Shown here piece by piece: positions 44,125 to 53,392 of a stretch of DNA of 64,000 nucleotides. This stretch comes from Citrifermentans bremense R1. GTDB taxonomy: Bacteria > Desulfobacterota > Desulfuromonadia > Geobacterales > Geobacteraceae. The notes under the pieces are model-generated. The model searched no databases and was not told the DNA's origin. It saw only the letters and a program-made list of their open reading frames with translations. Position 1 is the stretch's first letter. Each line of letters starts with the position of its first letter. The stretch lies in NCBI RefSeq assembly GCF_000426865.1, contig NZ_AUGE01000014.1, forward strand, positions 46,529 through 110,528. Direction: 5' to 3'. The position numbers and the translations under genes are program-made.

Positions 44125-46338
44125 TCAGTCGGGAGCGGAGCGCCCTTTGGCCTTGCGCGCCTTGGCGATGAGCACCACGAGGCTGCGCGGGGGGAGCTGG
44201 TAGCTTCCCGAGGCATGCGCGGGGGTAAGGTCCCAGGGAACGATGTCGTCGGGCGAAGGAAGAGAGGTGTCGATCCAGCGGTACCAGGTGCCTCCCGGCA
44301 GCCTGCGCGGGGGGGGAAGCGTGAAGGTGAGCGGTTCCCAGTACGCGTTGACCAGGTAATGGAACACCACGTGGCGGGAGCGGCTCCAGACCGTCAGGGC
44401 AATGCTGTGCGACTCGTGGCTCCAGTCGGGGGTCCCGAGGTTGACCCCGTGCCATTCCAGGCGCGCCTGCCCCAGCAACTGAGTCAGGGTCCGCGCGTCC
44501 TCCAGTGTGCCGGTCTGCATCAGCCTTGCCTTGATCATCTCCTTGGTGAAGCGGTAAATGTCGGCGTGGCGCTCGTGGAGGCTCCAATCGAACCAGCCGA
44601 TGCGGTTGTCCTGGCAGTAGGCGTTGTTGTTACCCTGCTGGCTGCGCCGCATCTCGTCCCCCATCAGGATCATCGGGGTACCGAGGGCTAAAAGCGTCAC
44701 CGCCATGAAGTTCTTGACCTGCCGGTTGCGCAGCTCCTCGACCGCCGGGTCGCCGGCGGGACCTTCAACGCCGCAGTTCCAGCTCAGGTTGGCGTCGGAG
44801 CCGTCCCTGTTGGACTCGCCGTTGGCCTCGTTGTGCTTTTTGTTGTAGGAGACCAGGTCGTTCAGGGTAAAGCCGTCGTGACAGGTAACAAAGTTGATGC
44901 TCTGCTCCGGTTCGCGCTCCTGGTGCCCGTAGATGTCCGGGCTCGCCAGCATCCTTGCCGCGAAACGGGATACCACCCCTTCGTCCCCTTTGAGGAAGCG
45001 GCGCACGTCGTCGCGGAACTCCCCGTTCCACTCCTTCCAGCTGTCGCCGATGAAGCTCCCCACCTGGTAGAGCCCGCCTGCGTCCCACGCCTCGGCGATC
45101 AGCTTGATACCCGCCAGCGCCGGGTCCGACTCGATGTCCCAGAGGATGGGGGGGTTCTTGAGCGGGCGCCCCTGGCCGTCGCGGGAGAGGATGGAGGCAA
45201 GGTCGAAACGGAAGCCGTCGACGTGCATCTCCTTGACCCAGTAGTGCAGGCTGTCGATGATAAGCCGGCGCACCACGTGGTGGTTCGCGTTCATGGTGTT
45301 GCCGCAGCCGGTGTGGTTGATGTAGCTCCCGTCGGGGGCGAGCGAATAGTAGACGTCGTTGGCGAAGCCGCGGTAGCAGAAGGTAGGTCCCTTGTGGTCA
45401 CCCTCGGAGGTGTGGTTGTAAACCACGTCGAGGATCACCTCTATTCCCGCCTTGTGCAGCGCCTTCACCATGTCGCGGAACTCGTCCAGAGGTCCCAGCG
45501 GCTCGGTGCGCGAACTGAAGCCGGCATGGGGGGCGAAGAAGGAGATGGGGCTGTACCCCCAGTAATTGACCAGCCCGAAGGGGGCGTCGTGGGGGTCGAA
45601 CTGGAACACCGGCAGCAGCTCCACCGCGGTGACCCCCAGGTCCTTCAAGTAGGGGATCTTCTCCACGAGCCCGGCGTAGGTGCCGCGCTTGTCTGCCGAG
45701 ACCCCGGAGGAAGGGTCCTTGGTGAAACCGGCCACGTGCATCTCGTAGATGACGGTGTTGGAGTAAGGGCGCTTGAGGGGAAGGTCCCCCTCCCAGTCGT
45801 AGTCGCGCGGGTCGGCAACGACGCTCTTCATGGCGGTCGCGGCGTTGTCCCCGGGGAGGCAGGCGTCGCCCCTGCAGTACCCCTTGGGGACTGCGACGGC
45901 GCGGCCGTAGGGATCGATCAGGACCTTGCCGGGATCGAACCTGCGTCCGCGCTGCGGTTCGAAGGGGCCGGCCACCCGGTAGCCGTAAAGCTGCCCTTCT
46001 CCTATGCCGGGGACAAAGACGTGCCAGTAATGGTAGGTGCGGTTTTGCTGCGGATCGAGGGTGATGACGCGGGACGGAATGGCGTCGTCGGCAGCATCGA
46101 AGAGCAGGAGTTCCACTCCGGTGCAGTCCCTGGCGAAGACGCTGAAGTTAACGCCTCCGTGCGACACGGTGGCGCCGAGCGGCGAGGTGTTCCCCTTGGG
46201 GTACGCCGGAGCGTTTTTCTTGCCTGTTTTTGCCGTAACTTTCACCGTAGATCCTTCTTTCGAGCTCTCAGGGGCGGCCGGTGCAGTCACAGTCGCCACC
46301 GCACTTGAATTGACGATGCCTTTTTTACCTTGTGACAC
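44125..46338 (-). CDS. glgX: Glycogen debranching enzyme GlgX/TreX (GH13)
   Basis: Alpha-1,6-glucosidase removing branches from glycogen, 737 aa. An N-terminal CBM48 ([17 protein letters not shown]) precedes the GH13 barrel: [26 protein letters not shown] with the nucleophile Asp, [10 protein letters not shown] with the acid Glu and [24 protein letters not shown] is typical of GlgX. A Lys/Ala-rich 45-residue N-terminal extension is unusual. malQ lies 5 kb away and acts on the same polymer. Confidence 0.93.
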   Translation of the reverse strand: MSQGKKGIVNSSAVATVTAPAAPESSKEGSTVKVTAKTGKKNAPAYPKGNTSPLGATVSHGGVNFSVFARDCTGVELLLFDAADDAIPSRVITLDPQQNRTYHYWHVFVPGIGEGQLYGYRVAGPFEPQRGRRFDPGKVLIDPYGRAVAVPKGYCRGDACLPGDNAATAMKSVVADPRDYDWEGDLPLKRPYSNTVIYEMHVAGFTKDPSSGVSADKRGTYAGLVEKIPYLKDLGVTAVELLPVFQFDPHDAPFGLVNYWGYSPISFFAPHAGFSSRTEPLGPLDEFRDMVKALHKAGIEVILDVVYNHTSEGDHKGPTFCYRGFANDVYYSLAPDGSYINHTGCGNTMNANHHVVRRLIIDSLHYWVKEMHVDGFRFDLASILSRDGQGRPLKNPPILWDIESDPALAGIKLIAEAWDAGGLYQVGSFIGDSWKEWNGEFRDDVRRFLKGDEGVVSRFAARMLASPDIYGHQEREPEQSINFVTCHDGFTLNDLVSYNKKHNEANGESNRDGSDANLSWNCGVEGPAGDPAVEELRNRQVKNFMAVTLLALGTPMILMGDEMRRSQQGNNNAYCQDNRIGWFDWSLHERHADIYRFTKEMIKARLMQTGTLEDARTLTQLLGQARLEWHGVNLGTPDWSHESHSIALTVWSRSRHVVFHYLVNAYWEPLTFTLPPPRRLPGGTWYRWIDTSLPSPDDIVPWDLTPAHASGSYQLPPRSLVVLIAKARKAKGRSAPD

Positions 46339-46373
46339 TATAGTCCATTATGTTTTTCAGTCAAACGCAGGGT

Positions 46374-47918
46374 TTACCCTTTTTCAGCTTCTCTCTGGCG
46401 ACGCATCGAGACATAAGCCGACGTTATCGCTGACGCAGTGAGTAAGGCACAGAGCCAGCCGATCCAGTCTCCGGCCACCGAATACGGGGTGCCCCCCCCC
46501 TGTAACAGCGGGATCTTGTCCACCAGAACCTCCTTGGTCCATATCCCGGTACTCTTGACGATGCGCCCGGCAGGATCCACGAATGCCGATATGCCGGTAT
46601 TGGTGACGCGTACCAGGGAGCGGCGGTTCTCTATGGAGCGGAAGCTGGCCAGCGCCAGGTGCTGCACCGGTTCGGTCGAGTTGCCGTACCATGAGTCGTT
46701 GGTGAGGTTGAACATCGCCTCGGGGACGCGTCTCTCCTTTCCGCCGGCCATGAGTTTTCTGATGTGCAGCGGGAAGATGTCTTCATAGCAGATGCTGAGC
46801 GAGAGCACGCGATTTCCCAGTCGGAGCGGCTCCTCGCTCTGGCCGCGCCAGAAGCGGCTCGAGTAGGGGGACCAGGAGTAGAGGCTCGGGAAGGTGTCAC
46901 CAAAAGGTATGTACTCTCCGAAAGGAACCAGCACCGTCTTGTCGTAGCTCCCCAGGATGCGCCCTGAGGCGTCGACCAGAAAGGCGCTGTTGCAGATCCC
47001 GCCGGCTACCCGCAGGCAGGCGCCGAAGAGAAGCGGGGTGCCCAGGTCCCCGAGTGCCGCGATGGGGAGCACCCCTTCCCGGAAGGAAAGGCTCACCGGC
47101 ACCCCTTCCGGCCAGACCACCAGGTCCGGCCTTTGCTTTTCCACCAGGGTCCGCGACATCTCCCGGTGCTCCTGCAACACGGTGTCGGAGTCGATGTGCA
47201 GGTCCGCCGCACCACGGTTGGTCTGTACCAGCCCGACCTTGAGGGTCTGCGCCGTAGCTACCTGCCGCGCCACCTCCTTAAGCCGCACCTCCCCGTACCC
47301 CAGCACGAACAGAAGCGATAGCGCCAAGGCCGACAGCGCACGCCAGGGGAGACGCCTGTCCTCGAACCAGCAGGCGGTCACCCAGTAAAGCGTTGCGTTG
47401 ATGTAGACCACGAGGAAGCTCACCCCGAGGATCCCGGCGAAGTCCGCTATCTGCGTCAGATGCGACAGCCGGTACTGGCTCGCCCCGAGGTAGTTAGGGA
47501 AAACCTCGGGCCAGAATTTCTCCATCGCCGTCCAGACCACCGGGGCGACCCAGATAACCTGCCAGCCGCGGGCGGCGATGACCCTTATTCCCCAGGCCCA
47601 GGCGGCAACCACGATGCCGTTTGCCGCGGCCAGAAGCGCCAGCCCTACTAGGGCAAAGGGGAGAGGGGCTCCGGCGAACTGCTTGAACATATCGATGACC
47701 CAGTAAAAGCCGCCTCCGTGCCCGACGATACCGGCAACCCAGCCGATGAGAAAGGCGCGCCCGGGGCGCGCGTCGCGCAGGGCCCAGAAAAGCGGCACCA
47801 GGAAGATCCACTCCAGGTAGAACTGGTCGAAGCCGGCATAGCCCAGGAAAAGGAGGATGCCGCTGGCAACTGCTGCGATCCACGGGAAAAGGGGGTGACT
47901 GGTAATGCTGTTCAGCAA
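46374..47918 (-). CDS. lnt: Apolipoprotein N-acyltransferase Lnt
   Basis: Inner-membrane enzyme adding the third acyl chain to lipoproteins. About 514 aa with N-terminal membrane helices (AAVASGILLFLGYAGF, YLEWIFLVPLFWAL) and a nitrilase domain with the catalytic triad Glu (VVWPEGVPV), Lys (YDKTVLVPFGEYIPF) and Cys (LSICYEDIFP). The proposed start is a TTG at 47918, five bases after GAGG. The C-terminal helix (DWIGWLCALLTASAITSAYV) is present. It supplies mature lipoproteins for the Lol system at 28-30 kb. Confidence 0.93.
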   Translation of the reverse strand: MLNSITSHPLFPWIAAVASGILLFLGYAGFDQFYLEWIFLVPLFWALRDARPGRAFLIGWVAGIVGHGGGFYWVIDMFKQFAGAPLPFALVGLALLAAANGIVVAAWAWGIRVIAARGWQVIWVAPVVWTAMEKFWPEVFPNYLGASQYRLSHLTQIADFAGILGVSFLVVYINATLYWVTACWFEDRRLPWRALSALALSLLFVLGYGEVRLKEVARQVATAQTLKVGLVQTNRGAADLHIDSDTVLQEHREMSRTLVEKQRPDLVVWPEGVPVSLSFREGVLPIAALGDLGTPLLFGACLRVAGGICNSAFLVDASGRILGSYDKTVLVPFGEYIPFGDTFPSLYSWSPYSSRFWRGQSEEPLRLGNRVLSLSICYEDIFPLHIRKLMAGGKERRVPEAMFNLTNDSWYGNSTEPVQHLALASFRSIENRRSLVRVTNTGISAFVDPAGRIVKSTGIWTKEVLVDKIPLLQGGGTPYSVAGDWIGWLCALLTASAITSAYVSMRRQREAEKG

Positions 47919-48016
47919 GGTGACCTCGGTATCAACGGGGATTATGGATGCTGGAGGCGGTGCGGCCTGCCAAGATAGCACAAGCGTTTAATCATCACAA
48001 TCTCACAAACAGCAGA

Positions 48017-48038
48017 AAGGGCGCCTCGCGGCGCCCTT
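48017..48038 (-). terminator. Rho-independent terminator after the glycine-zipper lipoprotein gene
   Basis: aagggcgcc / ggcgccctt stem with a TCGC loop just downstream of the stop; the T-run is short and broken. Confidence 0.65.
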
Positions 48039-48042
48039 CTCT

Positions 48043-48573
48043 CTAACGGGCAGGGTAGTAATCGGGAGGGACCGAGTACATGTCGGGCGGGGGCGGAGGA
48101 GCAACTGTCCTCACCCGGCGCACCTTGCGCACCGAGCCGGGGATCTGGTTCCCCTTCGAGTACATGCACTGAACATACGTGTTGTCGTAAAGCCGCTGCG
48201 CCTCGTAACCGTAGGCCCGGCCGGATTCCGAGCCGCTGGCCGCCCCGAACAGGAGTCCCGTGCCTCCTCCTATGGCCGCTCCGGTCCCCGCGTTGCCGCC
48301 GGCTGCGCCCAGCAGCGCACCGACCCCGGCACCTACGGCAGTACCGACCACTGCGCTGGTTGCGGTGTTCTGGTTGACGGTGTCCTGGCGGCCCAGGCCC
48401 AGTTGCTGCTCGGACCAGCGCCTGCAGACCGCGTCCTCGGCCATGAACTGTTCGAATGACTTACCGGGAGCCGGCAGCACCCTGACGCTGGGGCCGGTGG
48501 GAACGGTTGCGCACCCGCTCACCCCCAAGAGGGCCAGCAGCAACCAGGCCGCTGTTCTGGAATGTTTTTTCAT
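48043..48573 (-). CDS. Glycine-zipper outer-membrane lipoprotein
   Basis: A 176-aa lipoprotein. The lipobox LLGVSGCA places Cys near residue 21. A glycine zipper (TAVGAGVGALLGAAGGNAGT and AIGGGTGLLFGAASG) spans about residues 78-113 and is typical of small outer-membrane lipoproteins. The C-terminus is proline/tyrosine-rich (PPPPPDMYSVPPDYY). Four cysteines outside the lipobox include CRRW and VQCMYSKG. The start follows the upstream stop after 1 nt. Confidence 0.8.
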   Translation of the reverse strand: MKKHSRTAAWLLLALLGVSGCATVPTGPSVRVLPAPGKSFEQFMAEDAVCRRWSEQQLGLGRQDTVNQNTATSAVVGTAVGAGVGALLGAAGGNAGTGAAIGGGTGLLFGAASGSESGRAYGYEAQRLYDNTYVQCMYSKGNQIPGSVRKVRRVRTVAPPPPPDMYSVPPDYYPAR

Positions 48574-48574
48574 G

Positions 48575-49126
48575 TCACTTCTCCTTGTCCTGCTGCTCTT
48601 CCCCAGGGGGTACGGTGTCGGGAACCACTTTCATCCAGCCGCTTGGGCAGCGCTCAACGTAAGGGTAGTACCCCTGCGGGTTCCGGCAATAATACCAGTA
48701 TCCCGTCTCCTGCTGGCTTTCGGGGAGAACGTACTCCTGCGGCTCCTGCGGAACCACCACTGTTGGAGGAGCGTAGTAACGGTAACTGGGATACGGGTAA
48801 TAGGGGTAATACCAAGGATCCCAGAACCCGAAGCCGGGGCCTATCCAGACGCTGCCGGAGAAATGGCTGTAGCTGTGGCTGGGTCCCAGGTATCTGGTAC
48901 CGTAGCCGCCCCCGGAGTAGCCGCCGCGTCCGGTGTATCCACCGCGGCCGACATAGCCGCCGCGGCCGCCGTAACTGGTACCTCCGCTACGTCCGGCGGC
49001 GCGCGCCACCTGCTCGCCCCCCCCGCCGCCACCTCTGTCCGCATAGCTCACCTCTGCGGCCGATAGCACCGACCAGGCTGCGACTAACATCGGTATGATG
49101 AGCGCTCTCATCTTAATGACTTTCAT
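48575..49126 (-). CDS. Secreted Gly/Tyr-rich envelope protein
   Basis: A 183-aa exported protein with a signal peptide (IIPMLVAAWSVLSAAEVSYA). It continues with a Gly-Arg-Tyr repeat tract of GGY(x)GRGGY units (residues of about 30-75), an aromatic PWYYPYYPYPSYRYY tract and a C-terminal YYCRNPQGYYPYVERCPSGW, a motif seen in many proteobacterial periplasmic proteins. AAAGGAGG precedes the ATG. Translation is probably coupled to the downstream lipoprotein gene. Function unknown. Confidence 0.72.
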   Translation of the reverse strand: MKVIKMRALIIPMLVAAWSVLSAAEVSYADRGGGGGGEQVARAAGRSGGTSYGGRGGYVGRGGYTGRGGYSGGGYGTRYLGPSHSYSHFSGSVWIGPGFGFWDPWYYPYYPYPSYRYYAPPTVVVPQEPQEYVLPESQQETGYWYYCRNPQGYYPYVERCPSGWMKVVPDTVPPGEEQQDKEK

Positions 49127-49163
49127 AGCTCCCCTCCTTTAATGACGGGACTTTGACCAGTCC

Positions 49164-49192
49164 AGTATACAACTTGCCGGCAACATCTGCAA
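49164..49192 (-). promoter_or_regulatory. Promoter for the Gly/Tyr-rich protein operon
   Basis: On the minus strand TTGCAG (49187-49192), 17-nt spacer, TATACT (49164-49169), 37 bp upstream of the ATG. Confidence 0.65.
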
Positions 49193-49200
49193 AAACTAAC
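49180..49200 (-). promoter_or_regulatory. Shared 21-bp element, copy 1
   Basis: GCAACAT, two variable bases, then GCAAAAACTAAC (plus-strand reading). It is identical at 19 of 21 positions to 53130-53150. It overlaps the -35 region of this promoter. Confidence 0.55.
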
Positions 49201-49362
49201 AAAGCTGTTCCACCGCCTCTGGAGCGGTACCGCGCGAGCTTCGCCCCTCACTGCAAGTAGTGAGGCTGTGGACTCACCCTCATCGACTTGGCGTTGACTT
49301 CCAAAGGAGCTGTGCAAAAATTAGCGGGTTCAAATATTCCAACCAATAAAAGGGAGCTAAAC

Positions 49363-50904
49363 ATGAGAAAAGACGCCGCGCTCGTTTCGTCACTCTTTCT
49401 TGCAGCAGCCCTGATCATTCCGGCTACCAGATCCTGGACTCAGCCCCAGGAAACGGCCGCCAGGAAGGCGCCCTACGACGCGGTCCAGGATGCGCAGACC
49501 CCCAGGGAGGTGGCAAGGCCCCGCCCCGAACAGCAAAAGGACCAGCACGACAACTCGGATCTGTTCACGGCAACGAAGGCGGAACCCGCCTCGACGGCTT
49601 TCAAGAACCAGCCCGACGAGGGGAAGATTCTCGGTTTCGACTTCTACCGCGACCCCCTCGATGCCAAGAAGCCGATGACCACCTTCCAGGAGGTGTACCA
49701 GAAGGACGTGGCCGAGAAGCCTAGGGTGATGGCGACTCAGAGGCGCCTTCTGGAAATGAGGTACAACCTGAAGCCGAATCTCTCCCCTGACGTGAAGATG
49801 TCGCGCGGCAAGCCCATTGCAGTAGGGCCGACTGCGCTGCTTGCCCAAGGAACTACCTGGGAGAAGCTGGCGGCGATGTCCCCCGAGCAGATCAGGTCCG
49901 GCAACCTCTTCCCTTACCCGCCGCTGCCTCATCCCAAGCAGGTCAACGGCGGGCAGGTCTTCCCCCAGATCCAGATCGACATGTTCCCGAGGCTGCAGCG
50001 CTTCGATGTCGATTTCGACCTACCCGATGCCTTCCTCCCCGAGTTCCCACCCGCCATCTTCCTGCAGAACCGCCCGGAACTGGGTGACGTCTCCCGCGGC
50101 GAGGTGGTCAGCATCAACAACTTCTACCGCCTCTTCAAGGACCTCCTCACCCCGGTGCAGTTGGACGGCTTGCGGATGCTGGTGACCCCCTTCCCGCAGG
50201 AGGAGTTCAACCCCACCGACGACCGCAAATCCTCCCAGGCCAGCCTCGGGGTCGCCTGCCTCGACTGCCACGTCAACGGGCACACCACCGCCCAGTTCCA
50301 CCTAAGCCCCGACATCCGTCCCCAGGAGCGCCGCTTCCGGCTCGACACGGTGAGCCTCAGGGGGCTCTTCAACCAGCAGATCCACTCGTCCAAGCGCAGC
50401 CTGCGCTCGGTCGAGGATTTTACCGAATTCGAGCAGCGCACCGCCTACTTCAACGGCGACGAAATCCACGCCGCCAAAAAAGGGATGAACATCCTGAGCC
50501 GGGTCCAGGTCAGCCACATGGCCCAGATGCAGAACATGTTCGACGTACCTCCAGCCCCCAAACTCGACCCTGCCGGTTACCTGGCCCCCATGAAAGCTAC
50601 CCCGGCGGAAATATCCGGCCAGAAGATCTTCTTCGGGAAGGGTAGATGCGGCAGCTGCCACCCTGCCCCGTTCTACCTGGACCACCAGATGCACGACCTG
50701 CAGATGGAGCACTTCACCCGCGAGCCGGGCGATGGCCCCATCAAAACCTTCACCCTGAGGGGGATCAAGGAAAGCCCGCCGTACATGCATGACGGTCGTT
50801 GCCTCACCCTGGAGGACACGGTGAAGTTCTTCAACCTGGTGCTCGGGCTCAAGCTTTCCGCTGAGGAGGAGACGAATCTGGTCGCCTTCCTGCGGGTGCT
50901 CTAG
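49363..50904 (+). CDS. Di-heme cytochrome c, cytochrome c peroxidase/MauG-like
   Basis: A 513-aa exported protein with an N-terminal signal segment (ALVSSLFLAAALIIPATRSW) and two heme-binding CxxCH motifs, CLDCH near residue 303 and CGSCH near 429. The end (IKTFTLRGIKESPPYMHDGRCLTLEDTVKFFN) is the conserved C-terminal part of bacterial di-heme peroxidases, here with HDGR. An unusually long heme-free N-terminal region of about 280 residues has no identified fold. GGGAG precedes the ATG at 49363. Role in periplasmic electron transfer or oxidation is inferred. Confidence 0.84.
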   Translation: MRKDAALVSSLFLAAALIIPATRSWTQPQETAARKAPYDAVQDAQTPREVARPRPEQQKDQHDNSDLFTATKAEPASTAFKNQPDEGKILGFDFYRDPLDAKKPMTTFQEVYQKDVAEKPRVMATQRRLLEMRYNLKPNLSPDVKMSRGKPIAVGPTALLAQGTTWEKLAAMSPEQIRSGNLFPYPPLPHPKQVNGGQVFPQIQIDMFPRLQRFDVDFDLPDAFLPEFPPAIFLQNRPELGDVSRGEVVSINNFYRLFKDLLTPVQLDGLRMLVTPFPQEEFNPTDDRKSSQASLGVACLDCHVNGHTTAQFHLSPDIRPQERRFRLDTVSLRGLFNQQIHSSKRSLRSVEDFTEFEQRTAYFNGDEIHAAKKGMNILSRVQVSHMAQMQNMFDVPPAPKLDPAGYLAPMKATPAEISGQKIFFGKGRCGSCHPAPFYLDHQMHDLQMEHFTREPGDGPIKTFTLRGIKESPPYMHDGRCLTLEDTVKFFNLVLGLKLSAEEETNLVAFLRVL

Positions 50905-50951
50905 CCTCCGGTTAGGGGAGCACCGTCAGTGACGCCGGAATCATCCACAAA

Positions 50952-50984
50952 GCCTCACCTGTTCCACGCAGGTGGGGCTTTTCT
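50952..50984 (+). terminator. Terminator after the cytochrome gene
   Basis: agcctcacctg / caggtggggct stem with a 7-nt loop, followed by TTTT. Confidence 0.75.
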
Positions 50985-50996
50985 ACGGGAGGATTT

Positions 50997-52490
50997 ATGA
51001 AAAAGCGCGGTAGCGGGATTCTCTGTCACATCACTTCCCTCCCCTCCCCATTCGGCATAGGAGACTTTGGCGCCGGCGCCTACGGGTTCGCCGATTTCCT
51101 GTGCGAGGCAAAACAGAGCTACTGGCAGATCCTGCCGCTCAACCCCACCAACAAGAGGTATTTCGACTCCCCCTTCAGCTCCCTCTCCTCCTGCGCCGGT
51201 AATACCGCCCTGATCAGCCCTGAGTTGCTGGCGGCGGAGGGGCTCCTGACGCAGCAGGAGGTGGAGGACCGTCCCCGCTTCCCGGAACACCGGGTGGATT
51301 ACCAGGCCGCTTCGCGTTTCAAGCGGCAGCTTTTCCAGCGGGCGCACACCCGCTTCCAGAAGGGGGGGGTGCCTGAGGACTACGCCAGGTTCTGCCGGGG
51401 CAACTCGATGTGGCTTGAGGACCATGCCCTCTTTACCGCGCTCAGCGATCATCTCGGCAATGCCCCGCTGACCGAATGGCCGCAGGAACTCATCAACCGC
51501 AACAGCGAGAAGGTGCAGCTGCTGCGCGAAGAGCTCTGGGACGAGGTAGAGCTGGAGAAGTTCCTGCAGTACCTCTTCTTCAAGCAGTGGCACCTGCTGA
51601 AGAACTACTGCAACGGCAAGGGGATCCGGATCATCGGCGACTTCCCCATGTTCATGAACTACGATGCCGTGGACATCTGGACCAATCCGGAACTGTTCAA
51701 GGTCGATGAGCGGAAAAAGCCGTACGTGCTCGCCGGGAGCCCCCCCGATGCCTTCAGCGCCGAAGGGCAGCTCTTCAACTGCGCGGTCTACGACTGGGAC
51801 GGGCTGAAGCGTAACGGTTTCAACTGGTGGATCAGGCGCTTTCACTACCTGTTCAGGCAGTACGACTTTGTGAGGATCGACCATTTCCGCGGCCTGATCT
51901 CCTATTGGGAGGTCCCGGCAGGGGAGCAAAACGGGCTCAGGGGGAGCTGGCAGCAAACCCCGACGCAGGAATTTTTCAACGCCATGCTGCAGCACTATCC
52001 CCTCTTCCCGGTAATCGCCGAAGACCTGGGGACCATCGGCGCCGAGGTCAGGGAGACCATGGCACGGCACGCCATCCCCGGGATGAAGGTGCTCCTCTTG
52101 GGGTTCCAGAAGGAGGCGCAGGAAAAGAGCAACCTGCCGCACCTCCACCCCCGCAACAGCGTGGCCTACACCGGCACCCACGACACCGCCACCGTCACCG
52201 GGTGGTACCATGGCGCCGACGATAAGGAGCGGCAAGAACTCTTCCGCTATCTGGGGCGGCAGGCTGAGAACGGAGTGAACTGGGAACTGATCAGGCTGGC
52301 GCTGAGGTCGGTGGCGCACACGGCGGTGATCCAGATGCAGGACGTCTTGGGAGCAGGCGGGGAATCGAGGATGAATACGCCGGGGAAAGCTGAAGGGAAT
52401 TGGGAGTGGAGGATCCCGCCAGCCGATCTTGGAGAGGTCGCCTCCCGTCTCGCCGAGATGACGATCTGCTACGGACGGACGCAGGATTGA
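50997..52490 (+). CDS. malQ: 4-alpha-glucanotransferase MalQ (GH77)
   Basis: Transfers alpha-1,4-glucan segments in glycogen/maltodextrin metabolism; 497 aa. It begins RGSGILCHITSLPSPFGIGDFG and has GDFPMFMNYDAVDIWTNPELF, VRIDHFRGLISYW (nucleophile Asp), VIAEDLGTI (acid Glu) and YTGTHDTATVTGWY. GGAGGATTT precedes the ATG. Works with GlgX (44-46 kb) on the same polymer. Confidence 0.95.
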   Translation: MKKRGSGILCHITSLPSPFGIGDFGAGAYGFADFLCEAKQSYWQILPLNPTNKRYFDSPFSSLSSCAGNTALISPELLAAEGLLTQQEVEDRPRFPEHRVDYQAASRFKRQLFQRAHTRFQKGGVPEDYARFCRGNSMWLEDHALFTALSDHLGNAPLTEWPQELINRNSEKVQLLREELWDEVELEKFLQYLFFKQWHLLKNYCNGKGIRIIGDFPMFMNYDAVDIWTNPELFKVDERKKPYVLAGSPPDAFSAEGQLFNCAVYDWDGLKRNGFNWWIRRFHYLFRQYDFVRIDHFRGLISYWEVPAGEQNGLRGSWQQTPTQEFFNAMLQHYPLFPVIAEDLGTIGAEVRETMARHAIPGMKVLLLGFQKEAQEKSNLPHLHPRNSVAYTGTHDTATVTGWYHGADDKERQELFRYLGRQAENGVNWELIRLALRSVAHTAVIQMQDVLGAGGESRMNTPGKAEGNWEWRIPPADLGEVASRLAEMTICYGRTQD

Positions 52491-52508
52491 TAATCGCCGG
52501 GCGCAAAA

Positions 52509-52540
52509 ATGGGGCTTCGGGTTTTCCCGAAGCCCCATCG
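52509..52540. terminator. Bidirectional terminator between malQ and the DUF4142 gene
   Basis: Perfect 13-bp stem atggggcttcggg / cccgaagccccat with a TTTT loop; on the minus strand it is followed by TTTTT. Confidence 0.88.
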
Positions 52541-52567
52541 CTGTTCTTGCAGCTGCTGGAGGCGCCG

Positions 52568-53089
52568 TTATTTCTCGACCCCGAGCTTCTTGGCCATGTC
52601 CTTTGCGTGCTGCAGGTGCTGTTCGAGGACCGGCAAGGTCTTGTCCACCCACCCTTTCAGTTCTGGATCCTTCACCCTTGTGCTCGCCTTTTTGAACTTC
52701 GCCACGTCCTTCTCATGGTCCTTGACCATTTCCTTGGCGTATTTCTTGTCGAACTCGGCGCCGGACAGGGCGTTTAGCTGGTCGACCATCTTCTTGTGCT
52801 TGGCGTCCATCTTGGCCGGCTTTTTCAGTTGCTTCTTGGAAATGATGCTATCCAATTCATCGTTGGCCTTGCCGTGGTCGGTGACCATCATCTGACCGAA
52901 GTCCTTGATCTCCTGGGAAGCCCCCTTCTGCTGGGCCAGGCGTCCCGCCTCGACCTCCATCATCCCGCCGCTGGCTGCATCCTTCACGAACGCCTTGTCG
53001 GACTTGGACACCTTCTCCGCCGCGAGTGCGGGGATTGCCATGCTCAACGCAAACAGAGAAACGACCGCCATCCACAGAAACTTTTTCAT
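52568..53089 (-). CDS. DUF4142-family exported helical protein
   Basis: A 173-aa protein with a signal peptide (FLWMAVVSLFALSMAIPALAA) and a ferritin-like helical DUF4142 core: KAFVKDAASGGMMEVEAGRLAQQ, DFGQMMVTDHGKANDEL and AKEMVKDHEKDVAKFKKAS, ending LPVLEQHLQHAKDMAKKLG. Very Lys-rich. Conserved His/Glu residues could bind metal, but function is unproven. GAGAAAA precedes the ATG at 53089; a longer frame upstream is not supported. Confidence 0.85.
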   Translation of the reverse strand: MKKFLWMAVVSLFALSMAIPALAAEKVSKSDKAFVKDAASGGMMEVEAGRLAQQKGASQEIKDFGQMMVTDHGKANDELDSIISKKQLKKPAKMDAKHKKMVDQLNALSGAEFDKKYAKEMVKDHEKDVAKFKKASTRVKDPELKGWVDKTLPVLEQHLQHAKDMAKKLGVEK

Positions 53090-53129
53090 GTTTTTTCTCC
53101 CCTTTTTGGCCGTAGCCGGTGGTTTTGAT

Positions 53130-53150
53130 GCAACATTAGCAAAAACTAAC
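53130..53150 (-). promoter_or_regulatory. Shared 21-bp element, copy 2
   Basis: GCAACAT, two variable bases, then GCAAAAACTAAC (plus-strand reading), matching 49180-49200 at 19 of 21 positions. Here it lies downstream of the predicted -10, 41 bp from the ATG. Confidence 0.55.
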
Positions 53151-53156
53151 TGTCTA

Positions 53157-53184
53157 AAAGTATCCGGCTTTCTCTTGTTGTCAA
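53157..53184 (-). promoter_or_regulatory. Sigma-70-like promoter for the DUF4142 gene
   Basis: On the minus strand TTGACA (53179-53184), 16-nt spacer, TACTTT (53157-53162). Confidence 0.5.
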
Positions 53185-53392
53185 CGCAGAGGATCCGGAA
53201 AGTTGAATCCAATCCATCACGGAAAACAGACGCGAAAGTTCTGCTCGGCAAAGAGCGAGGGTATCGGTCCGGCAGGTGCAGGCGAAGGAATACGGGAAAG
53301 GATTAGCTGAGCCAGGCGGCGGGCAAAAGAGGATAAAGGGGCGGCTATGCAGCGTTCGGGGGCGGCGGGGATACCCCGCGCCCCTTGGGTTC

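Larger units (their letters stand above)
53090..53392. other. Gene-free interval between the DUF4142 gene and mutM
   Basis: 303 bp. It contains the DUF4142 promoter and shared element at the left, and a GC-rich hairpin (53358-53384, gggg-gcggcgggg / ccccgcgcccc) just after the mutM stop without a T-run. Nothing else is recognised. Confidence 0.55.

Noticed and set aside
42992..44587. Long N-terminal fusion on AroC
   Set aside because: The extra part is the glgX region read in another frame; AroC has its normal start at 44074.
53358..53384. Rho-independent terminator for mutM
   Set aside because: GC-rich hairpin is present but no T-run follows on the minus strand.
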